Below, in pieces: positions 1 to 6,038 of a stretch of 8,759 nt of DNA. The DNA comes from CAYZTD01 sp964638155. Its GTDB lineage: Archaea; Thermoplasmatota; E2; DHVEG-1. The notes under the pieces were generated by a model. The model had not been told where the DNA came from, ran no database searches, and saw nothing but the letters and a program-made list of their open reading frames with translations. How positions within the stretch are numbered: the stretch's first letter is position 1; every line of letters begins with the position of its first letter. Location: positions 1 through 8,759 of the forward strand of contig CAZWYI010000049.1 of the NCBI GenBank assembly GCA_964638155.1, written 5' to 3'. The position numbers and the translations under genes were made by a program.

Positions 1-28
1 CTAATTTAAAAAAGAAGCAGAATTTAGA

Positions 29-307
29 CTAAAGTGCGAAATTCAGGTTATAAAATTTTATTAATAAATCAGGTTCTCCAAAACCAGCAAGATTTTTCCA
101 AAAAATTATTTGAAAATCTAATTTATTTAAATCTACATTTATACAATCCTGAAATCTTCTTCCATCAATATTTTTTGCATTCTCTAGTATTTTTACTAAT
201 ATTCTATTATTATGAATATATTTCAATAAACCAAAAACATTTGAAGTCAATACATCTTCTTTATTTTCTACTTCACCCAATTTACCATTTATTTCTGCTT
301 CAATCAT
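29..307 (-). CDS. N-terminal part of a PD-(D/E)XK nuclease-like protein, interrupted at the catalytic Glu (probable pseudogene)
   Basis: The 92-residue frame opens with MIEAEINGKLGEVENKEDVL followed by TSNVFGLLKYI, and ends with FWKNLAGFGEPDLLIKF. This layout (EDVLTSNVFG..., then an aromatic stretch and EPDLLI) is what I know from a PD-(D/E)XK nuclease-like family whose members are normally a few hundred residues long. The Asp of EPD would be the first catalytic acid. In that family the (D/E)xK motif follows 13 residues later. Here residue +13 is a TAG codon, and the in-frame codons after it read Ser-Lys-Phe, so the Lys is in place and only the Glu codon (GAG to TAG) is lost. The frame stays open to the window edge at position 1. 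The ATG at 307 sits 28 nt from a TATA-like box, consistent with a leaderless transcript. A pseudogene is the simplest reading; sequencing error or UAG readthrough are alternatives. The family call is from memory of motifs. Confidence 0.6.
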   Translation of the reverse strand: MIEAEINGKLGEVENKEDVLTSNVFGLLKYIHNNRILVKILENAKNIDGRRFQDCINVDLNKLDFQIIFWKNLAGFGEPDLLIKFYNLNFAL

Positions 308-331
308 CTAACAAAATAATCAATAAAAGTC

Positions 332-339
332 TTATAAAT
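332..339 (-). promoter_or_regulatory. TATA-like box for the nuclease-like gene
   Basis: On the minus strand this reads ATTTATAA, centred about 28 nt before the ATG at 307. That is the archaeal TATA-to-start distance for a leaderless mRNA. No Shine-Dalgarno sequence precedes this ATG, which fits. Confidence 0.45.
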
Positions 340-365
340 CCTTAGGATTAAAATTTTAATATTTT

Positions 366-638
366 CTATTCCATAACTTTAATATCTGGTAATATACTAA
401 AATAACTTTCATCTACTCTATAGATATATCCCTGACTTGCTAAATCCTCTAAACACATCAAGGTTAATTTATCATCATATTCTACACCACCCAATTTCTT
501 GATTTTTTGAAACCTTTTAATTATTTCGAATTCTGGTGCAAGCCATTGATAAGAGTCATAACAAAGGTTTACTACTATTCTAAATAATTCATTCATATCT
601 CCATGAAGAGGCACTCTCACATTAACCAAAAATATCAC
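366..638 (-). CDS. Hypothetical protein, 90 residues
   Basis: I do not recognise this protein. It has no signal peptide or membrane segment. It is mostly predicted helix, with a C-terminal part (LTLMCLEDLASQGYIY, then RVDESYFSIL) resembling the second helix and wing of a winged-helix fold, though the N-terminal half gives no helix-turn-helix I can place. The frame opens with GTG at 638, preceded by AGGGGAT at a spacing of about four bases. A TATA-like stretch lies at 659-668. Alternative in-frame starts are GTG at 620 and ATG at 596. It ends in TAG. It lies downstream of the transglutaminase/zinc-ribbon pair on the same strand, separated by T-rich DNA, so it is probably a separate transcript. 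It looks like a real gene from its length, coding direction and ribosome site, but its function is unknown. Confidence 0.6.
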   Translation of the reverse strand: MIFLVNVRVPLHGDMNELFRIVVNLCYDSYQWLAPEFEIIKRFQKIKKLGGVEYDDKLTLMCLEDLASQGYIYRVDESYFSILPDIKVME

Positions 639-658
639 AATCCCCTTTTACATAAATT

Positions 659-668
659 GAATATATTT
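659..668 (-). promoter_or_regulatory. TATA-like box for the 90-residue gene
   Basis: The minus strand reads AAAATATATTC here, about 26 nt before the GTG at 638. The presence of a Shine-Dalgarno-like AGGGGA at 642-647 conflicts with a strictly leaderless message, so either the box or the exact start may be different. Confidence 0.3.
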
Positions 669-675
669 TTAATTT

Positions 676-702
676 AAAAAACCAGCGAAAAAAATAATTT
701 TT
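676..702 (-). terminator. T-rich termination region after the zinc-ribbon gene
   Basis: Directly after the TAA at 703 the minus strand runs through two T tracts (T7 and T6) separated by CGCTGG, with no strong hairpin. Archaeal RNA polymerase terminates at such oligo-T tracts, so this probably ends the transglutaminase/zinc-ribbon transcript. Confidence 0.4.
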
Positions 703-813
703 TTAAAAAGTTGGTGGTATATCATCATCACTAATTATAGATACTTTACAATCATCACAGATTCCATCAGGATTATCAGTTTCATTTACACCACATATTT
801 TACATGTTGGCAC
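703..813 (-). CDS. 36-residue zinc-ribbon microprotein (or frameshifted C-terminus of the transglutaminase protein)
   Basis: Starting at GTG 813 the frame reads VPTCKICGVNETDNPDGICD, then DCKVSIISDDDIPPTF and TAA. The four cysteines form Cys-x2-Cys-x11-Cys-x2-Cys, a zinc-ribbon/rubredoxin-type knuckle, followed by an acidic tail. The GTG overlaps the TAG of the upstream gene by one base, and a GAGGG sequence lies about eight bases before it, consistent with coupled re-initiation. Alternatively, one extra A in the A5 run just before the TAG would fuse the frames into ...QREKIVPTCKICG, a linker-like sequence common in front of C-terminal zinc ribbons. The upstream protein ends on the cytoplasmic side, so a fused ribbon would be cytoplasmic. 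Both readings agree that the segment is translated. The metal-binding motif makes chance unlikely. Confidence 0.7.
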   Translation of the reverse strand: MPTCKICGVNETDNPDGICDDCKVSIISDDDIPPTF

Positions 814-2747
814 TATTTTTCCCTCTGCAATTTTTTTATGAAATTTACTTCATTTTGTCTTTTTCCCATTCTCAACTCTTTAATAAAAATTTCCCTAATT
901 TTTTTCTTGGTCTTTTTTGTATAATAATATTTGTTCTCAAATATAGTATTCCAAGTTTTAAGAACATTTCCTCGTTGATTTGAAGCTATTTTATCCCATG
1001 GTTTCTTTTGCAATAAACAATCAAGTGTTGTTCTAACATATTTAACCAACTTGTCCTGGTGCTCTTTTTTAATATATCCTTCTTCATATTCTTTCATCAT
1101 TTCAGTTGCCATATTAACTAAGTTTTGAGTTTTCCAAGTTAGTAATTCCCTATCATATATCCTAGAATTAAATAATACTCTGACATCCTCAATATCATTA
1201 CATATTTTTAAGAAATTAACATTAGCATTGATATTCATTTTTTTATCTGAGTCATCTGCTATTTTAACTGAGAGAAAACCTATGCCGATTGAGATAATGG
1301 CAAGTCCTAAAGGAATTAGAACTCCTGTAATATATAAATCCCAAAAAATAATTGAAACAATAAGTCCACCAATTACAAAAGAGAATCCTACATAAAAATA
1401 TCTTTTCCACCATTTTGCAAGTACTTTGATTTCTCCTTCCGAGATAACTCGTATAGGCTTTTGAGCATTCTTTTTATAATTTACAATCGGTTTTAATTTT
1501 TCTTTTATTTTCTTAAAATATTTTTTCAATCCAGTAAAATATAAGATAAACAAAATAGTTAAAATTAGGATAATTACAAATTTCAAAATTTTAAACCAAT
1601 CATTTTTGACTTTTACTTCAAATTTATGATAAGTTTCATTCTCGTTAAAACTAGATCTGTTCTCGCCTACAATTGGTGAAAAAATGCCATTATCTACTCT
1701 AAAAGTATAATCACCGCCACCTATTGTAAATAAACATTGACCTGATGAATTAGTTATTTTATAATATCCTGTGTTTACATTATTATATCTATTATGTGAG
1801 ATAAGTTCTACTTTTATGCCAGTGACAGGTTTATTTTGTTCATCTAATACAGCCACACTAATATTTATTAGATTTGTATATCTCTCTGTTACATCAACTT
1901 GAGTTCCATTAAGCCATTCAGCATAAACATACGAAACATTGCCATAGTTCACATTAGGAATATCACTTCCAACTTTTCGTTCCATAAATTGTCTTGATAT
2001 ATTAAAACCACTAATCTGTGGATGATGTATTGTAGCATCAACACATATCCATGTTCCATTTATCATTACTTCATTCCAGACATGATCTTCTCCACTGCAT
2101 ACTACTTTTCTAACGTTTAAGCCGCATGCATCGGCAATGTCTCTGAAGAGCAATCCAAATTCATTACACCATCCGAATTTACTCGTAAGAATCCATAAAG
2201 ATGCACTATCATAAAAATTCCGAATACCAATATAGGGTTCATCAAAAAATAATTCAAAATGTGTGCCTGGATATGGATAAAAACTATTAACCTCTCTTTT
2301 TAACAAATGATAATCATCATAGATGTTTTTATTATCTTCATCAAACCATTCTAACACAGCTATGGTTTTATCATAATCGTTCTCTGTATCTCTTACTAAA
2401 TCAGATGCAATATTTTCTAACTTTGATTTGTTTGAATATGATTTAATAACTGTCATCCCACTCATAAAAAAAGGAAAAAGAAGATAGGTTATGAACAAAA
2501 TCAGTAATACATTTAGAACAGGGGATAGTTGCTTTGTTTTTTTCTTTTTAAAACGTTTGAGAAATTTAAAGATAATCAGGCAAAGTAAAAAGAATAAAAA
2601 AGTAAAACATAAGACGCCCCACCAAGGACTATCTATAAAGATTAATAATCCTATGTTTACAAGTAGTGCTAGTATTAATACAAATAATAATTGATTAGCC
2701 CTTACCCAATTTGTAAATGTTATTGTTTTTTCTTTAATTTTATTCAA
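813..2747 (-). CDS. Membrane-anchored transglutaminase-like (cysteine protease fold) protein
   Basis: From TTG 2747 this is 644 residues. Three membrane helices (about 20-39, 42-63, 77-100) precede an extracytoplasmic transglutaminase-core domain (PF01841 type). The triad is visible as Cys194 in FGWCNEFG, His222 in EDHVWNE and Asp237 in ICVDAT. A beta-rich domain at about 293-381 (INISVAVLDEQNKPVTGIKV onward) resembles CarboxypepD_reg/SpaA-like Ig folds. One helix (384-406), a Lys-rich cytoplasmic loop, a helical hairpin (451-496) and a roughly 145-residue charged cytoplasmic tail follow. It probably cleaves or crosslinks surface peptides, but the substrate is unknown. The frame is open to another TTG at 2810. 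I prefer 2747 because TATA-like boxes lie 28 and 45 nt upstream and GGGGG lies 13 nt upstream. TTG at 2780 is a third option. Fold and triad are confident; the start is not. Confidence 0.85.
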   Translation of the reverse strand: MNKIKEKTITFTNWVRANQLLFVLILALLVNIGLLIFIDSPWWGVLCFTFLFFLLCLIIFKFLKRFKKKKTKQLSPVLNVLLILFITYLLFPFFMSGMTVIKSYSNKSKLENIASDLVRDTENDYDKTIAVLEWFDEDNKNIYDDYHLLKREVNSFYPYPGTHFELFFDEPYIGIRNFYDSASLWILTSKFGWCNEFGLLFRDIADACGLNVRKVVCSGEDHVWNEVMINGTWICVDATIHHPQISGFNISRQFMERKVGSDIPNVNYGNVSYVYAEWLNGTQVDVTERYTNLINISVAVLDEQNKPVTGIKVELISHNRYNNVNTGYYKITNSSGQCLFTIGGGDYTFRVDNGIFSPIVGENRSSFNENETYHKFEVKVKNDWFKILKFVIILILTILFILYFTGLKKYFKKIKEKLKPIVNYKKNAQKPIRVISEGEIKVLAKWWKRYFYVGFSFVIGGLIVSIIFWDLYITGVLIPLGLAIISIGIGFLSVKIADDSDKKMNINANVNFLKICNDIEDVRVLFNSRIYDRELLTWKTQNLVNMATEMMKEYEEGYIKKEHQDKLVKYVRTTLDCLLQKKPWDKIASNQRGNVLKTWNTIFENKYYYTKKTKKKIREIFIKELRMGKRQNEVNFIKKLQREK

Positions 2748-2770
2748 TATGAATACACTACCCCCAGTCT

Positions 2771-2797
2771 TATAAAACAATTGTTTCTTATTTAAAT
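2771..2797 (-). promoter_or_regulatory. Candidate TATA boxes for the transglutaminase gene
   Basis: Two TATA-like sequences lie on the minus strand: TTTTATAAG centred near 2775 and ATTTAAATAAG centred near 2792. They are 28 and 45 nt before TTG 2747. Either would place transcription downstream of TTG 2810, which argues against the longest reading of the protein. Confidence 0.35.
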
Positions 2798-2810
2798 CTC
2801 TCCTTAACAA

Positions 2811-3018
2811 TAGTTAAATAAAAAAGTGGAGAAAAGTCAAAGAGGAAAACTATGGATTAGAAAACCTCTCCGAATCACCGTATTTAGATAATTGTTATCT
2901 GACCAATAATTATGTTTTGAGAACTTGCCACAGCGGTTAGTTTCAAGAAGAGAAGGAGGCTTATGGCCTACAACCCCGCATAAATTTTGTTACACCTCGT
3001 CTCTTTGCTCATTTTTCT
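2811..3018. other. Non-coding interval between the transglutaminase and PQ-loop-like genes
   Basis: No convincing gene is seen on either strand. The interval holds a short perfect hairpin at 2886-2900 (AGATAA, loop TTG, TTATCT), an AGAGG...CCTCT pair at 2841-2869, and copy 1 of the intergenic repeat at about 2961-2997. On the plus strand AGAAGGAGGCTTATG (2951-2965) gives a good ribosome site and ATG, but the frame closes after six codons (Met-Ala-Tyr-Asn-Pro-Ala). Confidence 0.5.
2961..2998 (+). repeat. Intergenic repeat, copy 1 (right-hand part only)
   Basis: This stretch matches 6791-6826 at 33 of 36 aligned positions with two single-base gaps (shared core CCCCGCA and GTTACA). The left-hand half seen in copies 2 and 3 is absent here. 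It lies just 3' of the PQ-loop-like gene at 3019-3264. Confidence 0.6.
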
Positions 3019-3264
3019 TCATTTTTTCCACGAACCTATAAAGATTATCAGCCAAAGAGTTGCAATTAACAAAGAAGATGTTACTGATATCCATAATCCC
3101 AACGAGCCGAAGACCACTGCTAGTAAATAGTTTCCAAATGCAGTAGGGCCGGCAGTAAATAGATTCAGCCTGGTTCTCTTCTTCAGAACATCTATAACCT
3201 GTGGTATTGTAACTATCACAAACATATAGATGATCAAAGTTATTGCATAATCCTGCCATATCAT
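3019..3264 (-). CDS. Small three-helix membrane protein, PQ-loop/SemiSWEET-like
   Basis: The 81 residues form three hydrophobic helices (about 7-23, 42-60, 62-78). The N-terminal MIWQDYAITLI resembles a widespread family of about 80-residue membrane proteins starting MxWQD. The first helix ends in IPQVIDVLKK, with Pro21-Gln22 where PQ-loop transporters carry their signature, followed by a basic loop. SemiSWEET proteins have this three-helix size and work as dimers that carry small solutes; transport here is inference only. The ATG at 3264 follows GGGGAT about 13 nt upstream, and a TATA-like box lies at 3294-3303. It ends in TGA. Another frame is open over the same bases but gives a Cys- and Asn-rich sequence without helices and is rejected. 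It appears to be monocistronic, with repeat copy 1 just downstream. Confidence 0.75.
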   Translation of the reverse strand: MIWQDYAITLIIYMFVIVTIPQVIDVLKKRTRLNLFTAGPTAFGNYLLAVVFGSLGLWISVTSSLLIATLWLIIFIGSWKK

Positions 3265-3293
3265 TTTATTTCTTTATCCCCTGTAAAGCCAGT

Positions 3294-3303
3294 ATTTTAT
3301 AAA
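3294..3303 (-). promoter_or_regulatory. TATA-like box for the PQ-loop-like gene
   Basis: The minus strand reads TTTATAAAAT, centred about 35 nt before ATG 3264. This predicts a leader of roughly 8-10 nt, which would exclude the GGGGAT ribosome-like site. Confidence 0.35.
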
Positions 3304-3370
3304 CATAACTCCTAATATTCTGTTTACAACGTAAAATTGTGTTTTTGCTATAGAATACTGCAAAGACTAT

Positions 3371-4744
3371 TTATTTACCTTTATCTTTTTTTCTTTTTGC
3401 TAAAAATAATAATATTAACAGTATACTCACAAGTAATATTGCTCCAATATAAAAAAAGGTGTTGTCTTCCTCGATTGGTTCTATATTAATAGAGGGTTCA
3501 TAGTCTATTAGCGTCCATTCCTCTGTTTTTGGGTAGTATTTGAATATATAGTTATATCTACTCTCAACGGTTGTATTTAATAAATATTCTTTGTCATCTA
3601 TTTTTTCTACAATGGTTTGGATAGTGCCATTGTTGCTGTGGTAGGTATCATATGTTCCATCGCTGTCATCATCTGTCAGGTAGCCTATGTCTTCTACATT
3701 GATTGCATCTATTAGTATGGTTAGTTCTTTTGTTTCTGATGATGCATTTTTGTCATCCTTTGCTTTTATCCGCATATGGTATTTACCAGCTGAAGTCCAG
3801 CTGTGATTTTCTGTTGCTTTTGTTTCATTAGGCAGAAAATCTGTTGTGATATTTGTTTTGTCACCCCAGTTGAATATGTATTTTATCATATCGTTATCTG
3901 GGTCTGTTGAAAAAGCTGTATAAGTGTAGTTTATATTTTTGCTACCATTTGTCTCTCCTGTAACTGTTGGTTGTGTTGGTTGCCGGTTACCTGCAAGTAT
4001 TGTCACAGTTGTTGTGTTGGTATTGGTTAAATCATCATTATCTTTAACCTGTAGTGTTACTGTGTATATTCCTTGAGATGTATATGTATGGTTTGCATAG
4101 GGTGTGTTAAGCCAGTCTGTATCCCATGTATCATCCCCTGTGAAATTCCATCTGTAACCAACAATATTTTTACCCTCTTGAGCATAACTTTTAGATCCAT
4201 CAAAGGTTATTTTTTCATCAGGGAAACCAAAATAGGGTTCATCTGCATCGGCAGTTGGTGGTATGTTTCCAGATAGTATTATGTTTCTGACTGTGCCTTT
4301 TGTGATAGTGTTTTCTTCTGTTTCAGTTGTATCATGTTCTGTTTTTTCTATAGTAAAATCAGTTTTCATAGTGTATGTATCTGGTTTTAAACGAATATCG
4401 GTGTTGTAGCAAATATAGAAATTAAATGTTTCACCTGCAGGGATTGTAACAGGTAGTTCTAATGGTTCTTCTCCTATTTCTTTATGAATTGTGATTGTTA
4501 TTCCTTCAAGTATTGTTTTTTTGTTTTGATTGGTTATTATATGATTAAAATCTGTAATGTTTACTGGATAGTCTTCAGGGTTTGTTATTGTTTCTTGGAT
4601 GCATCTACTGCTACCTGCGATTAGGTCTATATTATGGTTGATGCTATTATTCGGTGTTGCATAAATAACTGTAAAACTAGTAAGTATAAAAAAACAGGTT
4701 AAACTTAATATAAATGTGATTTTTTTATTTTTAGAGTTTTTCAT
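3371..4744 (-). CDS. Membrane-anchored surface protein: TasA-like N-domain plus two PKD domains
   Basis: The 457 residues begin with a Sec signal peptide (Lys-rich start, hydrophobic 9-28, cleavage near Ala29). Residues about 38-135 form a beta domain with AGSSRCIQETITNPEDYPVN and IPAGETFNFYICYN, resembling parts of the neighbouring 281-residue protein. PKD domain 1 spans about 160-250 (FDGSKSY, YRWNFTGDD, GIYTVTLQVKDND) and PKD domain 2 about 253-346 (STDPDND, FNWGDKTN, GKYHMRIKAKDD). An Asp-rich segment at 357-364 (TDDDSDGT) begins a further small beta domain to about 415. A helix at 428-449 and RKKDKGK anchor it with the C-terminus inside. There are many Asn-x-Ser/Thr sites. PKD repeats are extracellular scaffold or adhesion modules, so this is probably a surface stalk. 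AAAAGGAAA precedes the ATG, and a TATA box lies 44 nt upstream. It is followed by the PQ-loop-like gene after about 100 nt. Confidence 0.85.
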   Translation of the reverse strand: MKNSKNKKITFILSLTCFFILTSFTVIYATPNNSINHNIDLIAGSSRCIQETITNPEDYPVNITDFNHIITNQNKKTILEGITITIHKEIGEEPLELPVTIPAGETFNFYICYNTDIRLKPDTYTMKTDFTIEKTEHDTTETEENTITKGTVRNIILSGNIPPTADADEPYFGFPDEKITFDGSKSYAQEGKNIVGYRWNFTGDDTWDTDWLNTPYANHTYTSQGIYTVTLQVKDNDDLTNTNTTTVTILAGNRQPTQPTVTGETNGSKNINYTYTAFSTDPDNDMIKYIFNWGDKTNITTDFLPNETKATENHSWTSAGKYHMRIKAKDDKNASSETKELTILIDAINVEDIGYLTDDDSDGTYDTYHSNNGTIQTIVEKIDDKEYLLNTTVESRYNYIFKYYPKTEEWTLIDYEPSINIEPIEEDNTFFYIGAILLVSILLILLFLAKRKKDKGK

Positions 4745-4768
4745 ATGGTTTTTTTCCTTTTATGTTTA

Positions 4769-4807
4769 TTAGCCCTATGTTTTGTTATATATTATTAGTG
4801 GGGCTAA
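4769..4807 (-). promoter_or_regulatory. TATA box enclosed by a 7-bp inverted repeat, upstream of the PKD gene
   Basis: TTAGCCC at 4769-4775 and GGGCTAA at 4801-4807 are perfect inverted repeats separated by 25 bases. The interval holds a minus-strand TATATAA (4785-4791) centred 44 nt before the start at 4744. A dimeric regulator binding the arms would cover the TATA/TFB region, so this is a candidate operator. An RNA role is unlikely for the full hairpin because its upstream arm lies before the predicted transcription start. Confidence 0.5.
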
Positions 4808-4887
4808 ACTGTCATCTTGGGGTTTTTTGGGAAAGATTCGTTAGGTGTTACAAAACTTTTTTTCTAAAAAAATATAAAGAAAGAGAG

Positions 4888-4910
4888 AAGAGATACTGTT
4901 TTTATCTCTT
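4888..4910 (-). terminator. Hairpin terminator after the TasA-like gene
   Basis: Immediately after the TAA at 4911-4913, the minus strand forms an 8-bp stem (AAGAGATA with TATCTCTT) and a 7-base loop, followed by pyrimidine-rich DNA ending in T7 near 4863-4870. The stem sequence is nearly the same as in the hairpin at 7915-7939. Confidence 0.65.
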
Positions 4911-5756
4911 TTATTCAATTGTGGTTCTGATTGGTCTGTCTTGCCAGAAAACTGGGTCTGATTTGAGTGCAAAGCAGTATTCGATGATGAAGTCGAGTTG
5001 TTCACCAGGTTCAAGAGTATATGGGTTATCAAGTTCTGGTCGTTCGATAGTAATCCAAGGGATGTATCCGTTTTGTTCTGCTCCAACTCTATGACCAACC
5101 ATAACTTCATAACAAGGCTCAACTGTGACAGTTTCTTCGCCAACACCATTAATAGAAACCCAATTGTATTTTTGACCGAATTTTTCTCCTTCACAAGGAC
5201 CTTGACCGATAGTATCATGTGTCCATTGGTGGTCTTCACCAGATTCTCCATCAACACGATAATCGAATACTGCATAGTAAGTTGTTGGATTGTGGAAAGT
5301 TATATCAATTGTTCCATCTCCGTTAATGACCCATGTAATGTATGGTTCTGGATCGTTTTCGTTATTGACACCATTGTATAATCCACTGTCATCATCTGTC
5401 CATTCATCAAGATAATATGTTACATCAAATGAATCCAAGCTATCTGGACTTCTCCAAGCACCATTATAGTATACTTCTGTATCTAATGTAATGGGTGCTT
5501 CTACTTCTGCTTGGTTGCGTATTAAAAAATCTTTGCATATGCATGAACCTGCAACAGCAGTAAAATCCCATGGTAATGGCTCATTCCAATTTATCCAGTT
5601 TCCACTATATCTTAGTTGAACAGATTGGTCTACATTTGCGGTTGTTTCTATTGTTCCGTAGTATGTTAACATTCCTGCTGATGCAATTAATGTACCAGCT
5701 ATCAGAACTGCAAACATACTTAACAGCATTTTTTTACTTATACCTATTTTTTTCAT
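4911..5756 (-). CDS. TasA/camelysin-like fibre-type surface protein (SipW-substrate-like)
   Basis: The 281 residues start MKKIGISKKM with a hydrophobic stretch to about residue 27 and then GMLTYYGTIETTANV. This short signal followed by a Tyr/Thr-rich strand is typical of SipW-dependent TasA/camelysin proteins, including archaeal bundling-pilus subunits. The rest is beta-rich without a membrane anchor. Five cysteines (72, 74, 188, 215, 261) could form disulfides. AVAGSCICKDFLIRN (67-81) and LEPGEQLDFIIEYCF (248-262) resemble AGSSRCIQETITN and IPAGETFNFYICYN in the neighbouring PKD protein, suggesting related sandwich domains. I infer an extracellular fibre or matrix subunit. The ATG at 5756 follows AGAGGT at about nine bases. 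The 5' leader is long (about 50 nt) if the TATA at 5829-5837 is used. The SipW-type peptidase expected for such a substrate is not in the window. Confidence 0.7.
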   Translation of the reverse strand: MKKIGISKKMLLSMFAVLIAGTLIASAGMLTYYGTIETTANVDQSVQLRYSGNWINWNEPLPWDFTAVAGSCICKDFLIRNQAEVEAPITLDTEVYYNGAWRSPDSLDSFDVTYYLDEWTDDDSGLYNGVNNENDPEPYITWVINGDGTIDITFHNPTTYYAVFDYRVDGESGEDHQWTHDTIGQGPCEGEKFGQKYNWVSINGVGEETVTVEPCYEVMVGHRVGAEQNGYIPWITIERPELDNPYTLEPGEQLDFIIEYCFALKSDPVFWQDRPIRTTIE

Positions 5757-5818
5757 GTTTTTTTCTACCTCTTTTATTTTTGTTTTATCTGGCTTTTTTC
5801 TTTTTGTTTTTTTAACTA

Positions 5819-5844
5819 TTTTGGCGAATTATAAAAAGCCAAAA
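5819..5844 (-). promoter_or_regulatory. TATA box enclosed by a 7-bp inverted repeat, upstream of the TasA-like gene
   Basis: TTTTGGC at 5819-5825 and GCCAAAA at 5838-5844 are perfect inverted repeats separated by 12 bases that contain the minus-strand TTTTTATAATTC. The arms directly flank the TATA box, a natural repressor position. The arm sequence differs from that at 4769-4807, so one regulator need not bind both. The box lies about 77 nt before the start codon. Confidence 0.5.
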
Positions 5845-5886
5845 AGCGTCTCCCCAAAAACTATGATTCCCAACTAAAGGCGGAAT

Positions 5887-5920
5887 CTTATATTATATAA
5901 TTAATAATAAAGGAGGTATT
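5887..5920 (+). promoter_or_regulatory. TATA-like box and strong Shine-Dalgarno site for the plus-strand microORFs
   Basis: CTTATATTATATAA lies at 5887-5900, and AAAGGAGGT at about 5909-5917 precedes the ATG at 5924 by six or seven bases. This is the best anti-16S match in the window and strongly suggests that a protein is initiated here. The TATA is only 34 nt from the ATG, so transcription must start at or before the ribosome site, which is tight. Confidence 0.55.
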
Positions 5921-5923
5921 TAA

Positions 5924-6034
5924 ATGCTTAAGAAACTGAGTTGTAGAATCGAGTTGTACAACACGGTTCCTTATGTTTTTTTATACTGCCTTTTACATGC
6001 AATATTATACAAAAACAAAGGAGAAAAGATTTAA
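5924..6034 (+). CDS. 36-residue leader-type microprotein
   Basis: Translation from ATG 5924 gives MLKKLSCRIELYNTVPYVFL, then YCLLHAILYKNKGEKI and TAA. It has a basic N-terminus, a central hydrophobic stretch (about 13-29) that could enter a membrane, and a basic C-terminus. I know no homologue. The reason to call it is the near-perfect AAAGGAGGT ribosome site. It ends four bases before the ATG of the next ORF (6039), and its last codons contain that ORF's AAAGGAG site, so the two look translationally coupled. It is divergent from the TasA-like gene, with about 167 nt between the start codons. Its first codons contain a palindrome that may be an operator. A regulatory leader peptide or small membrane protein are both possible. 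Function unknown. Confidence 0.5.
   Translation: MLKKLSCRIELYNTVPYVFLYCLLHAILYKNKGEKI
5938..5962. promoter_or_regulatory. Palindrome with an extra half-site just downstream of the microORF start
   Basis: GTTGTACAAC at 5953-5962 is a perfect 10-bp palindrome. Its half-site recurs in direct orientation as GAGTTGTA at 5938-5945 and 5951-5958 (13-base period). A repressor bound here would block elongation or initiation of the plus-strand transcript. It is equally possible that this is only coding sequence. Confidence 0.3.
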
Positions 6035-6038
6035 AAAA

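Noticed and set aside
34..345. A 103-codon plus-strand frame at the left end
   Set aside because: It is antisense to the nuclease-like frame, whose family motifs are recognisable; the plus-strand product is Leu/Tyr/His-rich without any motif.
2951..2982. Six-codon ORF Met-Ala-Tyr-Asn-Pro-Ala with a strong AAGGAGG site on the plus strand
   Set aside because: Too short to claim as a gene and located in a repeat; kept only as a remark under the repeat findings.
2811..3018. A possible tRNA or structured RNA gene beginning GCGGGG on the minus strand
   Set aside because: No T-arm GGTTCGAATCC-type sequence or acceptor pairing could be found; only one 6-bp hairpin is visible.
2990..3259. An 89-codon minus-strand frame overlapping the PQ-loop-like gene
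   Set aside because: Its product is Cys/Asn-rich without domain features, whereas the overlapping frame encodes three clean membrane helices and a known-looking N-terminus.
4841..5275. A 144-codon minus-strand frame inside the TasA-like gene
   Set aside because: It overlaps a signal-peptide-bearing beta-rich protein in another frame, runs through the terminator hairpin, and its Ser/Asn/Leu-rich product looks like a frame shadow.
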